A stretch of 64,000 nt of DNA from positions 62,001-126,000 of the forward strand of contig NZ_JALIRP010000007.1 in the NCBI RefSeq assembly GCF_022898935.1, written 5' to 3'. The translations under genes and the position numbers were made by a program. Position 1 is the stretch's first letter. Each line of letters opens with the position of its first letter. Positions 1-7,501 of this stretch are shown here, piece by piece. The DNA comes from Paenibacillus mangrovi (GTDB taxonomy: Bacteria > Bacillota > Bacilli > Paenibacillales > Paenibacillaceae). The notes under the pieces were generated by a model that saw only the letters and a list, made by a program, of their open reading frames with translations, was not told the DNA's origin and searched no databases.

Positions 1-752
1 CGATTGACCCCCGGAGACTCGGCCGTAGTTACGATAAAATGCCCGATCATGCCATTATCATGCTCAAAATAGGCGGTTACTTCATCCTCCACTTCAATAC
101 GGTGATACTTGCCGATATGAGCGTGACCGCTTATTCTTGCAGGAATCCCGAATACCCACTGGTAAAAATCAAGATTGTGCGGACACTGATTCGTCAGTAT
201 CCCACCTCCTTCTCCAGCCCAGGTTGCACGCCAATCACCGCTGTCATAATAAGCTTGGGAACGGAACCAGTCGGTATTGATCCAAGTCACCCTGGTTAAC
301 TGCCCCAACTCCCCACTGCCAACGATTTCTTTGATTTTTTTATAAAAAGGAAGCGTCCGTTCTTGAAACATCAAGCCGAACACCAACTCAGGGAACTTCT
401 TTTGTGTCCGAGTATACGCATCGATGGCAAGCTTCGCATCGTTGACATGAACGGCCAATGGCTTCTCACAGAGCACATGAATTCCACGTTCAAATGCATC
501 CACAATTATAGAGGGATGGCTGTAATGTGGTACAGCAATAATGACGGCTTCTAACCCGGATTGGTCCATAAGATCCAGATGGTTGTAATATGCTTTAGTT
601 CCGCATTCCGCTGCGAACCGGTCCGCCTTTTCCTGGATAAGGTCACATACGCCTACTAGCTCAATTTGCTCCAACGTCATCATATTGCTGATATGGGTTT
701 TCCCGATGTTCCCCAAACCTACTAAACCGACTTTTACTTTCTGAGTACCCAT
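1..752 (-). CDS. Gfo/Idh/MocA-family oxidoreductase, cut by left edge
   Basis: This is the N-terminal ~250 residues of an NAD(P)-dependent sugar oxidoreductase; the C-terminus lies outside the window. The start is an ATG at 752 behind a GGGG-containing ribosome binding site. The Rossmann motif GLVGLGNIGKTHI appears near residues 9-21, and the family signature CEKPLAVHVNDA follows the nucleotide-binding domain. The next domain carries the usual GGGILTNQCPHNLD stretch. It lies 35 bases downstream of a TIM-barrel sugar isomerase in the same direction, a pairing common in inositol or uncommon-sugar catabolism. The substrate cannot be read from sequence. The family call is firm and the pathway is inferred. 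Confidence 0.9.
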   Translation of the reverse strand, partial: MGTQKVKVGLVGLGNIGKTHISNMMTLEQIELVGVCDLIQEKADRFAAECGTKAYYNHLDLMDQSGLEAVIIAVPHYSHPSIIVDAFERGIHVLCEKPLAVHVNDAKLAIDAYTRTQKKFPELVFGLMFQERTLPFYKKIKEIVGSGELGQLTRVTWINTDWFRSQAYYDSGDWRATWAGEGGGILTNQCPHNLDFYQWVFGIPARISGHAHIGKYHRIEVEDEVTAYFEHDNGMIGHFIVTTAESPGVN

Positions 753-787
753 GTGATTTCCCCTCTCTATTTCAGTCATAAATTAAC

Positions 788-1609
788 TCATGACCAGGCT
801 AGACCTTCATTTTGCAGCAACTTCTTTAATGCTTGTGCCGCGATCTTAAATCGCTCTATCCCATCATGTTCCGGGAATGCTTTGTGTAAATGTGGTTCGA
901 TGGATAAAAATCCGGAATAGCCGCACTCCATCAATGCCTTCACAAATGACTGAAATTCACCGTCCCCCTCGCCTGCCGGGACAAAAATATGTGCCTGTCT
1001 GTCCGCATCTTTGATATGTACATATTCCAGGTAAGAGGACAGCAGCGGGTATGCCTCACTCATCGGCATGATATCATTCATGACAAAGTTTCCTGGATCA
1101 AAGGCAAGCTTTAGGCAAGCTGAGTCGCAATGCTGTAAAATATCTAGACAGCGCTCATCGTTATTACCGTAGACTCCACTTTCATTTTCCAATAAGAGCT
1201 TTATCTGTGCACGCTCTGCTTGATCAGTCAACTGCTTCATCCGGGAGAGCACTTCGTCACGATAAATCTCTGGGGCTTCATTCTCAGGAATATAATAAGA
1301 GAACACCCGGATATAAGGGGCATCCAGCTTTTTGGCGATATGTAAGGCGTGATCTATCTTCTCAATTTCAGGTGCAAATGGTTCCTGAATCGGATATTTA
1401 CCGATCGGCGAACCGATCGAAGATACACGGATCCCTCTTTCAGTCAATGCGGATTTCAATTGGGTCAATTCACCATCGGTTAATTCCATTACATTTTTTC
1501 CATACACGCTTCGGAGTTCCAAATGTGAAATACCCTCAGAAATGAGAACATCCATTTGTTCCTCCAAATGATTTGAAATTTCATCGGCAAAACCTGTCAG
1601 CATGAGCAA
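788..1609 (-). CDS. sugar phosphate isomerase/epimerase (TIM barrel)
   Basis: A 273-residue xylose-isomerase-like TIM-barrel protein, of the kind that isomerises or epimerises keto-sugars with a divalent metal. Candidate metal ligands are the Glu of LLENESG, the Asp/His of AFDPGNF and YVHIKDAD, and the Glu of SIEPHLH near the C-terminus. The reported start is TTG at 1609, nine bases after GGAGAGG; an ATG at 1603 (MLTGFADEIS) is the alternative and has looser spacing. It is followed closely by the oxidoreductase at 752 and preceded by a cre-like operator, so catabolite repression of the pair is plausible. The substrate is unknown. Confidence 0.88.
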   Translation of the reverse strand: MLMLTGFADEISNHLEEQMDVLISEGISHLELRSVYGKNVMELTDGELTQLKSALTERGIRVSSIGSPIGKYPIQEPFAPEIEKIDHALHIAKKLDAPYIRVFSYYIPENEAPEIYRDEVLSRMKQLTDQAERAQIKLLLENESGVYGNNDERCLDILQHCDSACLKLAFDPGNFVMNDIMPMSEAYPLLSSYLEYVHIKDADRQAHIFVPAGEGDGEFQSFVKALMECGYSGFLSIEPHLHKAFPEHDGIERFKIAAQALKKLLQNEGLAWS

Positions 1610-1633
1610 TATGATTCACCTCTCCTAATTATT

Positions 1634-1649
1634 ATGTAAGCGATTACAA
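1634..1649. promoter_or_regulatory. catabolite-responsive element (cre) candidate
   Basis: The sequence TGTAAGCGATTACA with flanking A's fits the CcpA consensus WTGNNARCGNWWWCAW at every constrained position. It lies about 25 bases upstream of the isomerase start, so CcpA or a LacI-type repressor bound here would block the isomerase/oxidoreductase pair. The match is seen directly; the binding protein is inferred. Confidence 0.6.
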
Positions 1650-1731
1650 ATACGATTGACACTTCATAGTTTAGCAGGTGACGAATCGCGAGCGGTACTT
1701 TCCGGTTGACCACGTTAACCACAACATTGTT

Positions 1732-2571
1732 CTAAAATTGACTTTTTACCATACGCCTATAGTTATTTGGAGTTTTACCCTCCCATTGCTTGAACACTTT
1801 ACTGAAGTGGGAATGATTTTTAAAGCCGGTTGCGTAGCAAATGTCCGTCACGGATTTTTCCGGCTCAAGCAGAAACAAAATTTTGGCCTGATTGATTCGT
1901 CTTTTATATATGTAATGGAACAATGTCATTCCTGTTATTTCGTGGAAAATGCGTGCCAAATAATGTTTGTTGATATGAAGAGCCTCCTCTAGATGATCTA
2001 GACAAATATCTGACATATAATGCTTCTCAATATAGGTCAAGGCGTTCTGTACATGCTGTTCCTTTTCTGAAGGGAACTCTATTTCTTTCTCTACCGGCTT
2101 CATCATCACCTGACATATGAAAAATAACGCCTCAAGACATGAGACCCGAAACCGTTCATTTGAGATGGCATTCCCAGTGGAATAAAGCCGGTTCATTTTG
2201 CATAACAACTCTTCAAATTCGGCCTGCTCCTCTAGAGTGAGCTGCACTTTATAATTTCCAAGTCTTTCAAAAGGAAGCAATGGATTGATCGAGAATACAT
2301 GTTCTGAAGCTGCGCGGAAAAATGCCGGATCAAAATTTAGAAGCGTTCGTACATATGGATGCCCGTCAAGGCTCTTAGGCATATGCAAAGTCAAGCCATG
2401 CATGACGATAAGGGTACCTGGCTTCAGCACATGAATGTTATCACCAATTAAATAATGGCCTTTTCCCTCGTGAAAATAAAAGATTTCATAGTGGTCATGG
2501 GATTGGAAATTTCCTGTCGTCACCGGAATGCTTTTCAAATACTCATATCTTAATAAGTATAATGAGTCCAC
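1732..2571 (-). CDS. AraC-family transcriptional regulator with cupin sensor domain
   Basis: About 279 residues. The N-terminal half is a cupin-like sugar-sensing domain (HDHYEIFYFHEG, then a PGTLIVMHGLTLHMP strand). The C-terminal ~100 residues are the double helix-turn-helix of AraC proteins, ending in the typical second helix region GFKNHSHFSKVFKQWEGKTP. The open frame runs 39 codons further upstream, but a strong GGAGGT sits six bases before the GTG at 2571, so that start is chosen. It lies upstream of the sugar isomerase and oxidoreductase and probably activates them in response to their substrate, which is inference. Confidence 0.88.
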   Translation of the reverse strand: MDSLYLLRYEYLKSIPVTTGNFQSHDHYEIFYFHEGKGHYLIGDNIHVLKPGTLIVMHGLTLHMPKSLDGHPYVRTLLNFDPAFFRAASEHVFSINPLLPFERLGNYKVQLTLEEQAEFEELLCKMNRLYSTGNAISNERFRVSCLEALFFICQVMMKPVEKEIEFPSEKEQHVQNALTYIEKHYMSDICLDHLEEALHINKHYLARIFHEITGMTLFHYIYKRRINQAKILFLLEPEKSVTDICYATGFKNHSHFSKVFKQWEGKTPNNYRRMVKSQF

Positions 2572-2753
2572 GCTGATACCTCCGATCTCACTTCGAAACT
2601 CCGGGATGTAAAAAATAGAGCCAGGAAAGAACGATCCCAGCAAGGCCAGTCCAATTTCGAACATTACCTTCACAATATATGCGTGCAATCTTCGAACAAT
2701 GCGAGAAAGCCAGCCAAATGGATGGCTTTCTACTCTCCTATTTCAGAATATAC

Positions 2754-3509
2754 TTAAGTAAATCGTCCGTACTGCTTAGCATAGTATATGATTCGCTGAT
2801 ACAGCTCTTTATCCTGCAAATTCTTTAATGGATAAATCTGAGGCCTCGTGTTGACTTCCAAAATCCACAGTTCCCCTTTGGAATCCAAAGCGACATCCAA
2901 TCCGAGTTCTCTAAATCCTTTAATATAATGGTCAAAGTGATTCCCCACAGAGACACCCAATTGTTTCAATTTTTCCTCGATCTTTTGAATAGAAGCTGAG
3001 TTGTATCCTGCACCTGACATCGTTTGATGGAAATAATCGATTTTCCCGCCTTGATTATAGTTTGTAGCAACCTTTCTCGAATCTCCAATTTTTGTGCAAA
3101 CAGCAGTACTGACCCATTCCCCATTGTTCGTCTTCTGAACCATCACACGAATATCAAAAGGTTTTCCGTTTGTTCTCGCCAATGTAATGCCCTTTTGCAG
3201 CAAAAATGATCTTTTATTAGAAAAACGATGGAGATAATTGTACAAATCATTCATAGTCTTGTGAAATGACGTTACTGTCTTGTACTGAGTTTCATATCCT
3301 TGTGATTTCTTACTAATTCGAACGATATTGAATCCACCAGAACCATCCGTAGGTTTAAAATAAACAATCGAATAATCGGAAAGCATGGAAGTCAAGTTCA
3401 TTTTATTAAAGAGCATCGTTGATGGAACATGCTTGCGCAGATCCTGATGCTTTATTAGCCAATTATTTTTTGTCCATTTGCTGCGAATTGAGGTGCTCGT
3501 ATAGGACAA
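2754..3509 (-). CDS. YheC/YheD-family ATP-grasp protein (spore-coat associated)
   Basis: A 251-residue protein resembling the C-terminal ATP-grasp part of Bacillus YheC/YheD. Visible are the N-terminal TKNNWLIKHQDLRKHVPST segment, the nucleotide-binding stretch KPTDGSGGFNIVRI, the FDIRVMVQ strand and the metal-binding C-terminal LWILEVNTRPQI. ATP-grasp enzymes ligate a carboxylate to an amine or thiol; the substrate here is unknown. The ATG at 3530 has no ribosome binding site, whereas GAGGGAGGGG precedes a TTG at 3509, which is preferred. It stands alone between an AraC gene and a terminator. YheC/D relatives are often about 350-450 residues, so this is a short form. Confidence 0.75.
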   Translation of the reverse strand: MSYTSTSIRSKWTKNNWLIKHQDLRKHVPSTMLFNKMNLTSMLSDYSIVYFKPTDGSGGFNIVRISKKSQGYETQYKTVTSFHKTMNDLYNYLHRFSNKRSFLLQKGITLARTNGKPFDIRVMVQKTNNGEWVSTAVCTKIGDSRKVATNYNQGGKIDYFHQTMSGAGYNSASIQKIEEKLKQLGVSVGNHFDHYIKGFRELGLDVALDSKGELWILEVNTRPQIYPLKNLQDKELYQRIIYYAKQYGRFT

Positions 3510-3609
3510 TTCAATCCCCTCCCTCTTCATAGTAATATGCTTAAGGTGTGGAGCTTGTCACCGCTTTTACCTATGATCCATCCAATGAAGTATAGACCGA
3601 GATATTAAT

Positions 3610-3636
3610 AAAAAAAATCCGCGAATTTCGCGGATC
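3610..3636 (-). terminator. intrinsic terminator after the fucosidase operon
   Basis: An 8-base-pair stem (ATCCGCGA/TCGCGGAT) with a three-base loop is followed on the minus strand by a run of T's, 15 bases past the fucosidase stop codon. Confidence 0.85.
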
Positions 3637-3650
3637 TTAAGCGTTTCTCT

Positions 3651-4928
3651 CTATTTTCTCAGCTCGGGCCAAACTGGTATACCCTCGAAATCAACAGCTA
3701 CTACGGTATTCCATTCATCGCAATCCTCAGGTGCGAGGTCAATCGATATCCGACTGACATAATGCTCCCCATGCACTCCCCCAGACACGCCAACGGTTTC
3801 TTCCACCCGATAAGAAAGTGCCTTTCCTGTCCGGAGAAGTCTCACCTCCCTCACCTTGCCTTGGATCCAGCGAAACTCCAGTGGGAAACGAGGAATATCC
3901 TTTACATGTAGATAAACTGTATTTTCTTTGACTGTAATTGGACCGTAAAAACAGGGCGGAAAATGCACGGGTGTTCTTTTCGTACCGTAGATGCTTTCAC
4001 CCGAGTGTTTCAGCCATGTTCCGATGGCCTCCAGACGCTCCAGCGCTTCCTCAGGCCAGGTTCCATCTGGGCGGGGACCGACATTCAGCAGCAGGTTACC
4101 TCCTTTGGTTGCAATCTCTAGCAATGTATTAAGTAGGGTAAGCGTACTTTTGTAGCAGGTCTTGTCTGAATGATACGCCCACTGATTGTTCATCGTCATA
4201 CAGGTCTCCCACCATTCATCCGGAGGATGTACTGGAACAAATTGCTCCGGCGTCTCATAGTCCCCCGCATCCGGTAATCGATTGTTCACAATCAGATGGG
4301 GCTGCAAATTCAGCATCATTTGTTTGACCTCACTGCTCCGCCAGCGATCCGCTCCAAAACCGGGCACATCAAACCAGATCAGGTCAATCCTTCCGTAGTT
4401 GATCAACAGCTCGCGAAGCTGCTCGACAAATCGTTTATGGAATTCCCACCAGCGCATAGGATCGTACACGTTCGGTTTGGGAGATTGAATACCAGCTGAG
4501 ATTGGAATCGTCGCAAAATCGGGATCATGCCAGTCAATTGTCGTAAAATAAAGCCCTACCTTAAGTCCTTCACTACGTACGGCTTCAACAAACGGCATCA
4601 CTAGATCACGTTTGGGGCCTCTTTGTACAGCATTGTAGTCTGTTGTTTTCGTGTCAAACAAACAGAAGCCATCGTGGTGTTTGACGGTCAATACGATGTA
4701 TTTGGCACCAGCCGCTTTGGCCGCTTTGGCCCAAACCTTCGGATCGTAGTTCAGAGGATTAAATTCATCGGCTAAACTTTCATAAACATCCACGCCCAGA
4801 TGTTGACTGCTATGGGGCATAAGTGGCCAGGAAGCCTCAATTTCACGTAGGGAATAAGGCCCCCAATGGATAAAGATGCCGAATCTTGCCTCATCAAACC
4901 ACTGCGCTTCAGGGTGTGTCGCTCTCAC
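3651..4928 (-). CDS. alpha-L-fucosidase, GH29
   Basis: A 425-residue glycoside hydrolase family 29 enzyme that removes alpha-linked L-fucose by a retaining mechanism. Diagnostic pieces are FGIFIHWGPYS near residue 20, VKHHDGFCLFD near 82 and LIWFDVPGF near 185, whose Asp (about residue 187) is the expected nucleophile. GNLLLNVGPRPDG marks the end of the catalytic domain. There is no signal peptide, so it acts on imported oligosaccharides. The frame is open to 5030, but AGGAGA sits six bases before the GTG at 4928. It is the last gene of an operon with an SDR dehydrogenase and a solute-binding protein, which suggests uptake and oxidation of fucosylated sugars. Confidence 0.92.
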   Translation of the reverse strand: MRATHPEAQWFDEARFGIFIHWGPYSLREIEASWPLMPHSSQHLGVDVYESLADEFNPLNYDPKVWAKAAKAAGAKYIVLTVKHHDGFCLFDTKTTDYNAVQRGPKRDLVMPFVEAVRSEGLKVGLYFTTIDWHDPDFATIPISAGIQSPKPNVYDPMRWWEFHKRFVEQLRELLINYGRIDLIWFDVPGFGADRWRSSEVKQMMLNLQPHLIVNNRLPDAGDYETPEQFVPVHPPDEWWETCMTMNNQWAYHSDKTCYKSTLTLLNTLLEIATKGGNLLLNVGPRPDGTWPEEALERLEAIGTWLKHSGESIYGTKRTPVHFPPCFYGPITVKENTVYLHVKDIPRFPLEFRWIQGKVREVRLLRTGKALSYRVEETVGVSGGVHGEHYVSRISIDLAPEDCDEWNTVVAVDFEGIPVWPELRK

Positions 4929-5004
4929 TATAAATCTCCTGCCTTTCGTATAAATAAATTGAATTTTAAACTGTTGCCGGTTCTTCAAAAATGTGATGAA
5001 TCCA

Positions 5005-5772
5005 CTAATAACCCAGTGAGGCTCCTCCATCTACAGGTAGCGCAACTCCGGTCACGAATCGCGATAAGCCGCTTGCCATAAACAAGGTTGCATCAGCTAC
5101 TTCTTCGGGCAAAGCCGGTCTTCCCAATGGATGCATATCATTTAGAGCTTGTCGGGTAGCCGTAGGATCATCCTGTTCCAGCGTCCATTTCTCCAGCAGC
5201 GGAGTCGCCACACCAGCGGGACAGATGCAATTTACACGTACACCATCAATCGCATAATCAAGCGCGAGTGACTTGGTTAGCGCTACAATGGCCCCTTTGG
5301 TGGATGCATAAGTGGCGTTCTGCCTTTGCCCAATAAGTCCGTTTAGGGATGCCATGTTGACAATACTGCCCTTACTTTGCCGGAGTAATCCGATTGTGTG
5401 CTTAACTAGTAAATATACACTTTTGAGGTTCACGTTCATCATCCTCGTCCATTCTGACTCTGATACATCTTCGAGTTGTTTTGGGAGAATCGTAGCCGCA
5501 TTATTAATAAGTACATCAAGCCTGCCGAAGCGAGACGTCACTTCATTGATAAAATTCTGAACTTCCATTTCAGATGAAACGTCAACTTGAAAAAAGTACG
5601 CCGAGGACGCATTGTGTTCTGCTGTAATTTCCTTGGCTGTACGGTTTCCTTCATGTGCATTCAAATCAGCGATGATGACAATAGCTCCCTCCTCGGCAAA
5701 TCGTCTTGCTGTTACTTGCCCAATACCCGATGCTCCCCCTGTAATAATGCATACTTTTTCTGAAAGCAACAT
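5005..5772 (-). CDS. short-chain dehydrogenase/reductase
   Basis: A 255-residue classical SDR. The cofactor motif TGGASGIGQ is at residues 11-19, NNAAT follows, and the catalytic set is Ser in IVNMASLNG with YASTKGA (Tyr-x-x-x-Lys). The C-terminus ends in the family-typical VTGVALPVDGG. It sits between the solute-binding protein and the fucosidase in one direction with short gaps. In this context an L-fucose or related sugar dehydrogenase is plausible, but the sequence does not settle the substrate or the NAD/NADP preference. Confidence 0.9.
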   Translation of the reverse strand: MLLSEKVCIITGGASGIGQVTARRFAEEGAIVIIADLNAHEGNRTAKEITAEHNASSAYFFQVDVSSEMEVQNFINEVTSRFGRLDVLINNAATILPKQLEDVSESEWTRMMNVNLKSVYLLVKHTIGLLRQSKGSIVNMASLNGLIGQRQNATYASTKGAIVALTKSLALDYAIDGVRVNCICPAGVATPLLEKWTLEQDDPTATRQALNDMHPLGRPALPEEVADATLFMASGLSRFVTGVALPVDGGASLGY

Positions 5773-5810
5773 AGATTTACACGCCTCTCTTCTTCCTTAT
5801 AGATTGCAGC

Positions 5811-6992
5811 TTACGCATATTTTCGGACAATCATATTAATTTCGTCCTCTGCCTGCTTTAATGCCTGTTCTTCAGACAGGTCTCCCTTAATACATGCCCT
5901 CAAGGCATTCCACAAAATATCTTCCGTTTCCGGATATTCAGCAAATTTCGGTGGAATAACTACACTTTTGGCCATTGTCTCCTCTAGAAATTGCCAACGT
6001 AGTGCCTCGATGGTTCCAGGCTGCGAGATGCCCTTCTGCCGATCCATAACGGAAAAACGAACTGGCACATGCCCACTGTCTGCATCAATCATCTGACGTT
6101 CAGGCGAGGTAAGATACTTGAGCAGCTGAACAGCCTTCTGCGGATTGCAGCTGGCGGTCGTCACGGCAAAAGAATGACTACCACAGTAAACCGCACGTTT
6201 ACCTGTAGATCCTTTCGGCAAAAGTGCCAGGCCATAACAGTTCGCTACTTGACAAGCTGGGTCGCTCAGTAGACCAAAATAGCCCGGCCAATCGGCTACC
6301 ATCAAGCTGTCTCCGTTTCGGAAACTTTCAGATACTTCGTCATAATGCATATCAGGTAGATTGGCAGGTGTTAAACCTTGCTGATATAGCTCTTTTAAAT
6401 ATTTAAGTACTTTAATTCCGGCGGTACTATTAAATGCCGACTGTAATTTTTCATCGAACAGCTTCCCACCTTCACTCATCAATAATTCGAAAAAGGTACC
6501 AAACAAACCGGATTCCTTGCCTGGGTATACGAAACCTGTATAACCTGCAGCTGTAGCGCGTTTCACTGTTTCCATTAGCTCTTCCCAGCTATCCGGAACC
6601 TGTAATCCTAGTTCTGCAAATCGATCCCTACGGTAGAAAAGTAGTCTAGCATCAAAATTTCGTGGAATACTCATCAGCCCGCCATTCACCCGCGCCAATT
6701 CAACCAAAACTGGTGATAAATCCTGAAGCTCTTCCTCTGAGAAGTATTCATCCAGAGGCAACAAATGTTCTGCTTGGGAAGGGGCATATTTCGTATGTGT
6801 GGAGATCAGATCATATTCAGCTTTCCCTGAAGAAAACGCTTCCTGAACGTGCCGATTTAAATCCGGATGAGGACCTTTGAAACCGACTTCTACCTTAATT
6901 CCTGTAGACTCCTCGAATGCTCCAAGACTACTGTAGAGCGGTTCATAAGTCGGCCCATCAACAAGAGCTACCTTCAAGGCATTGTCGACCAT
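5811..6992 (-). CDS. ABC-type sugar solute-binding protein lacking a signal peptide
   Basis: About 393 residues of a family-1 (MalE/UgpB-like) solute-binding protein. It shows an N-terminal lobe (VALVDGPTYEPLYSSLGAFE), the hinge-region IPRNFDARLLFYRRDRF, and a C-terminal lobe with LLPKGSTGKRAVYCGSHS. The preferred start is the ATG at 6992, ten bases after AAAGGGA; an ATG at 7013 is in frame. Neither start gives a signal peptide or lipobox, so the protein would stay in the cytoplasm unless the start is misread. No permease genes are adjacent. It heads the operon with the SDR and the fucosidase, so a cytoplasmic sugar-sensing or sugar-holding role is possible. Confidence 0.82.
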   Translation of the reverse strand: MVDNALKVALVDGPTYEPLYSSLGAFEESTGIKVEVGFKGPHPDLNRHVQEAFSSGKAEYDLISTHTKYAPSQAEHLLPLDEYFSEEELQDLSPVLVELARVNGGLMSIPRNFDARLLFYRRDRFAELGLQVPDSWEELMETVKRATAAGYTGFVYPGKESGLFGTFFELLMSEGGKLFDEKLQSAFNSTAGIKVLKYLKELYQQGLTPANLPDMHYDEVSESFRNGDSLMVADWPGYFGLLSDPACQVANCYGLALLPKGSTGKRAVYCGSHSFAVTTASCNPQKAVQLLKYLTSPERQMIDADSGHVPVRFSVMDRQKGISQPGTIEALRWQFLEETMAKSVVIPPKFAEYPETEDILWNALRACIKGDLSEEQALKQAEDEINMIVRKYA

Positions 6993-7073
6993 TTCTTTCA
7001 CATCCCTTTCCATATGTATTTATGAGCAATATAATACATCATACACGATTTTATAGCTATCACATCTTCATTT

Positions 7074-7253
7074 TCATTCTCCGGAATCCAATAAAACCGA
7101 GACGCCATATCTCCAAATATGGCGTCCCTCTCTACAAAATCTACTGAAACCATTCTTAAGCGCCAACATGAAACAATGCGACGGAGCGAAATGTTCTAAA
7201 TCCTGCCATTTCAATTGCTGTGGGGTCGGCTTTGCCAGCAAATGTTGGTTCAT
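7074..7253 (-). pseudogene. 5' fragment of a second GH29 fucosidase-like gene
   Basis: A GAGGAG ribosome binding site precedes an ATG at 7253. The first ~20 codons read MNQHLLAKPTPQQLKWQDLE, which resembles the N-terminus of family 29 fucosidases (PxPxQxxWQxxE). The similarity then stops where the FGMF-HFG strand should begin. The frame ends after 59 codons, so only the 5' end of the gene remains. A strong hairpin at 7101-7126 lies inside it. The family assignment rests on a short stretch and is tentative. Confidence 0.45.
7101..7126 (-). terminator. terminator-like hairpin upstream of the solute-binding gene
   Basis: A perfect 10-base-pair stem (GACGCCATAT/ATATGGCGTC) is followed on the minus strand by CGGTTTTATT, a weak U-tract. 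It could end transcription coming from the truncated fucosidase fragment. The strand call is tentative. Confidence 0.45.
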
Positions 7254-7315
7254 CCTTGTATCACTCCTCTAGATTCCTTCATGATCATGGGAATGAACTC
7301 CGTGCTATAGATATC

Positions 7316-7371
7316 ATCCTCCTTTACAAGAGTAATGGCGAAACCAATTCTCTTGCAAGGAGGATTTTTTT
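7316..7371 (+). terminator. terminator-type hairpin in the leader of the amino-acid permease
   Basis: ATCCTCCTT ... AAGGAGGAT with an inner CAAGAG/CTCTTG stem is followed by seven T's. It looks like a strong intrinsic terminator on the plus strand, yet no plus-strand gene lies upstream of it. It sits 130 bases before the permease start and may be an attenuator. No recognised riboswitch core (lysine, guanidine, T-box) was found around it. Confidence 0.6.
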
Positions 7372-7501
7372 CAACAAATAAGCACTCTCCTGAAATTTAC
7401 TCTGGTGCTTTACCAGAAGAAAGTGTATTATATGTATCTGTCAGTACTTTTTATATATTAACCAGTGACTTTTCAAAATATTGCAGAAGGGGTTTATCAT
7501 C

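Noticed and set aside
7255..7500. Lysine riboswitch or T-box ahead of the amino acid permease
   Set aside because: The conserved cores (AGAGG-type lysine core, T-box sequence) are absent; only a terminator-like hairpin is seen.
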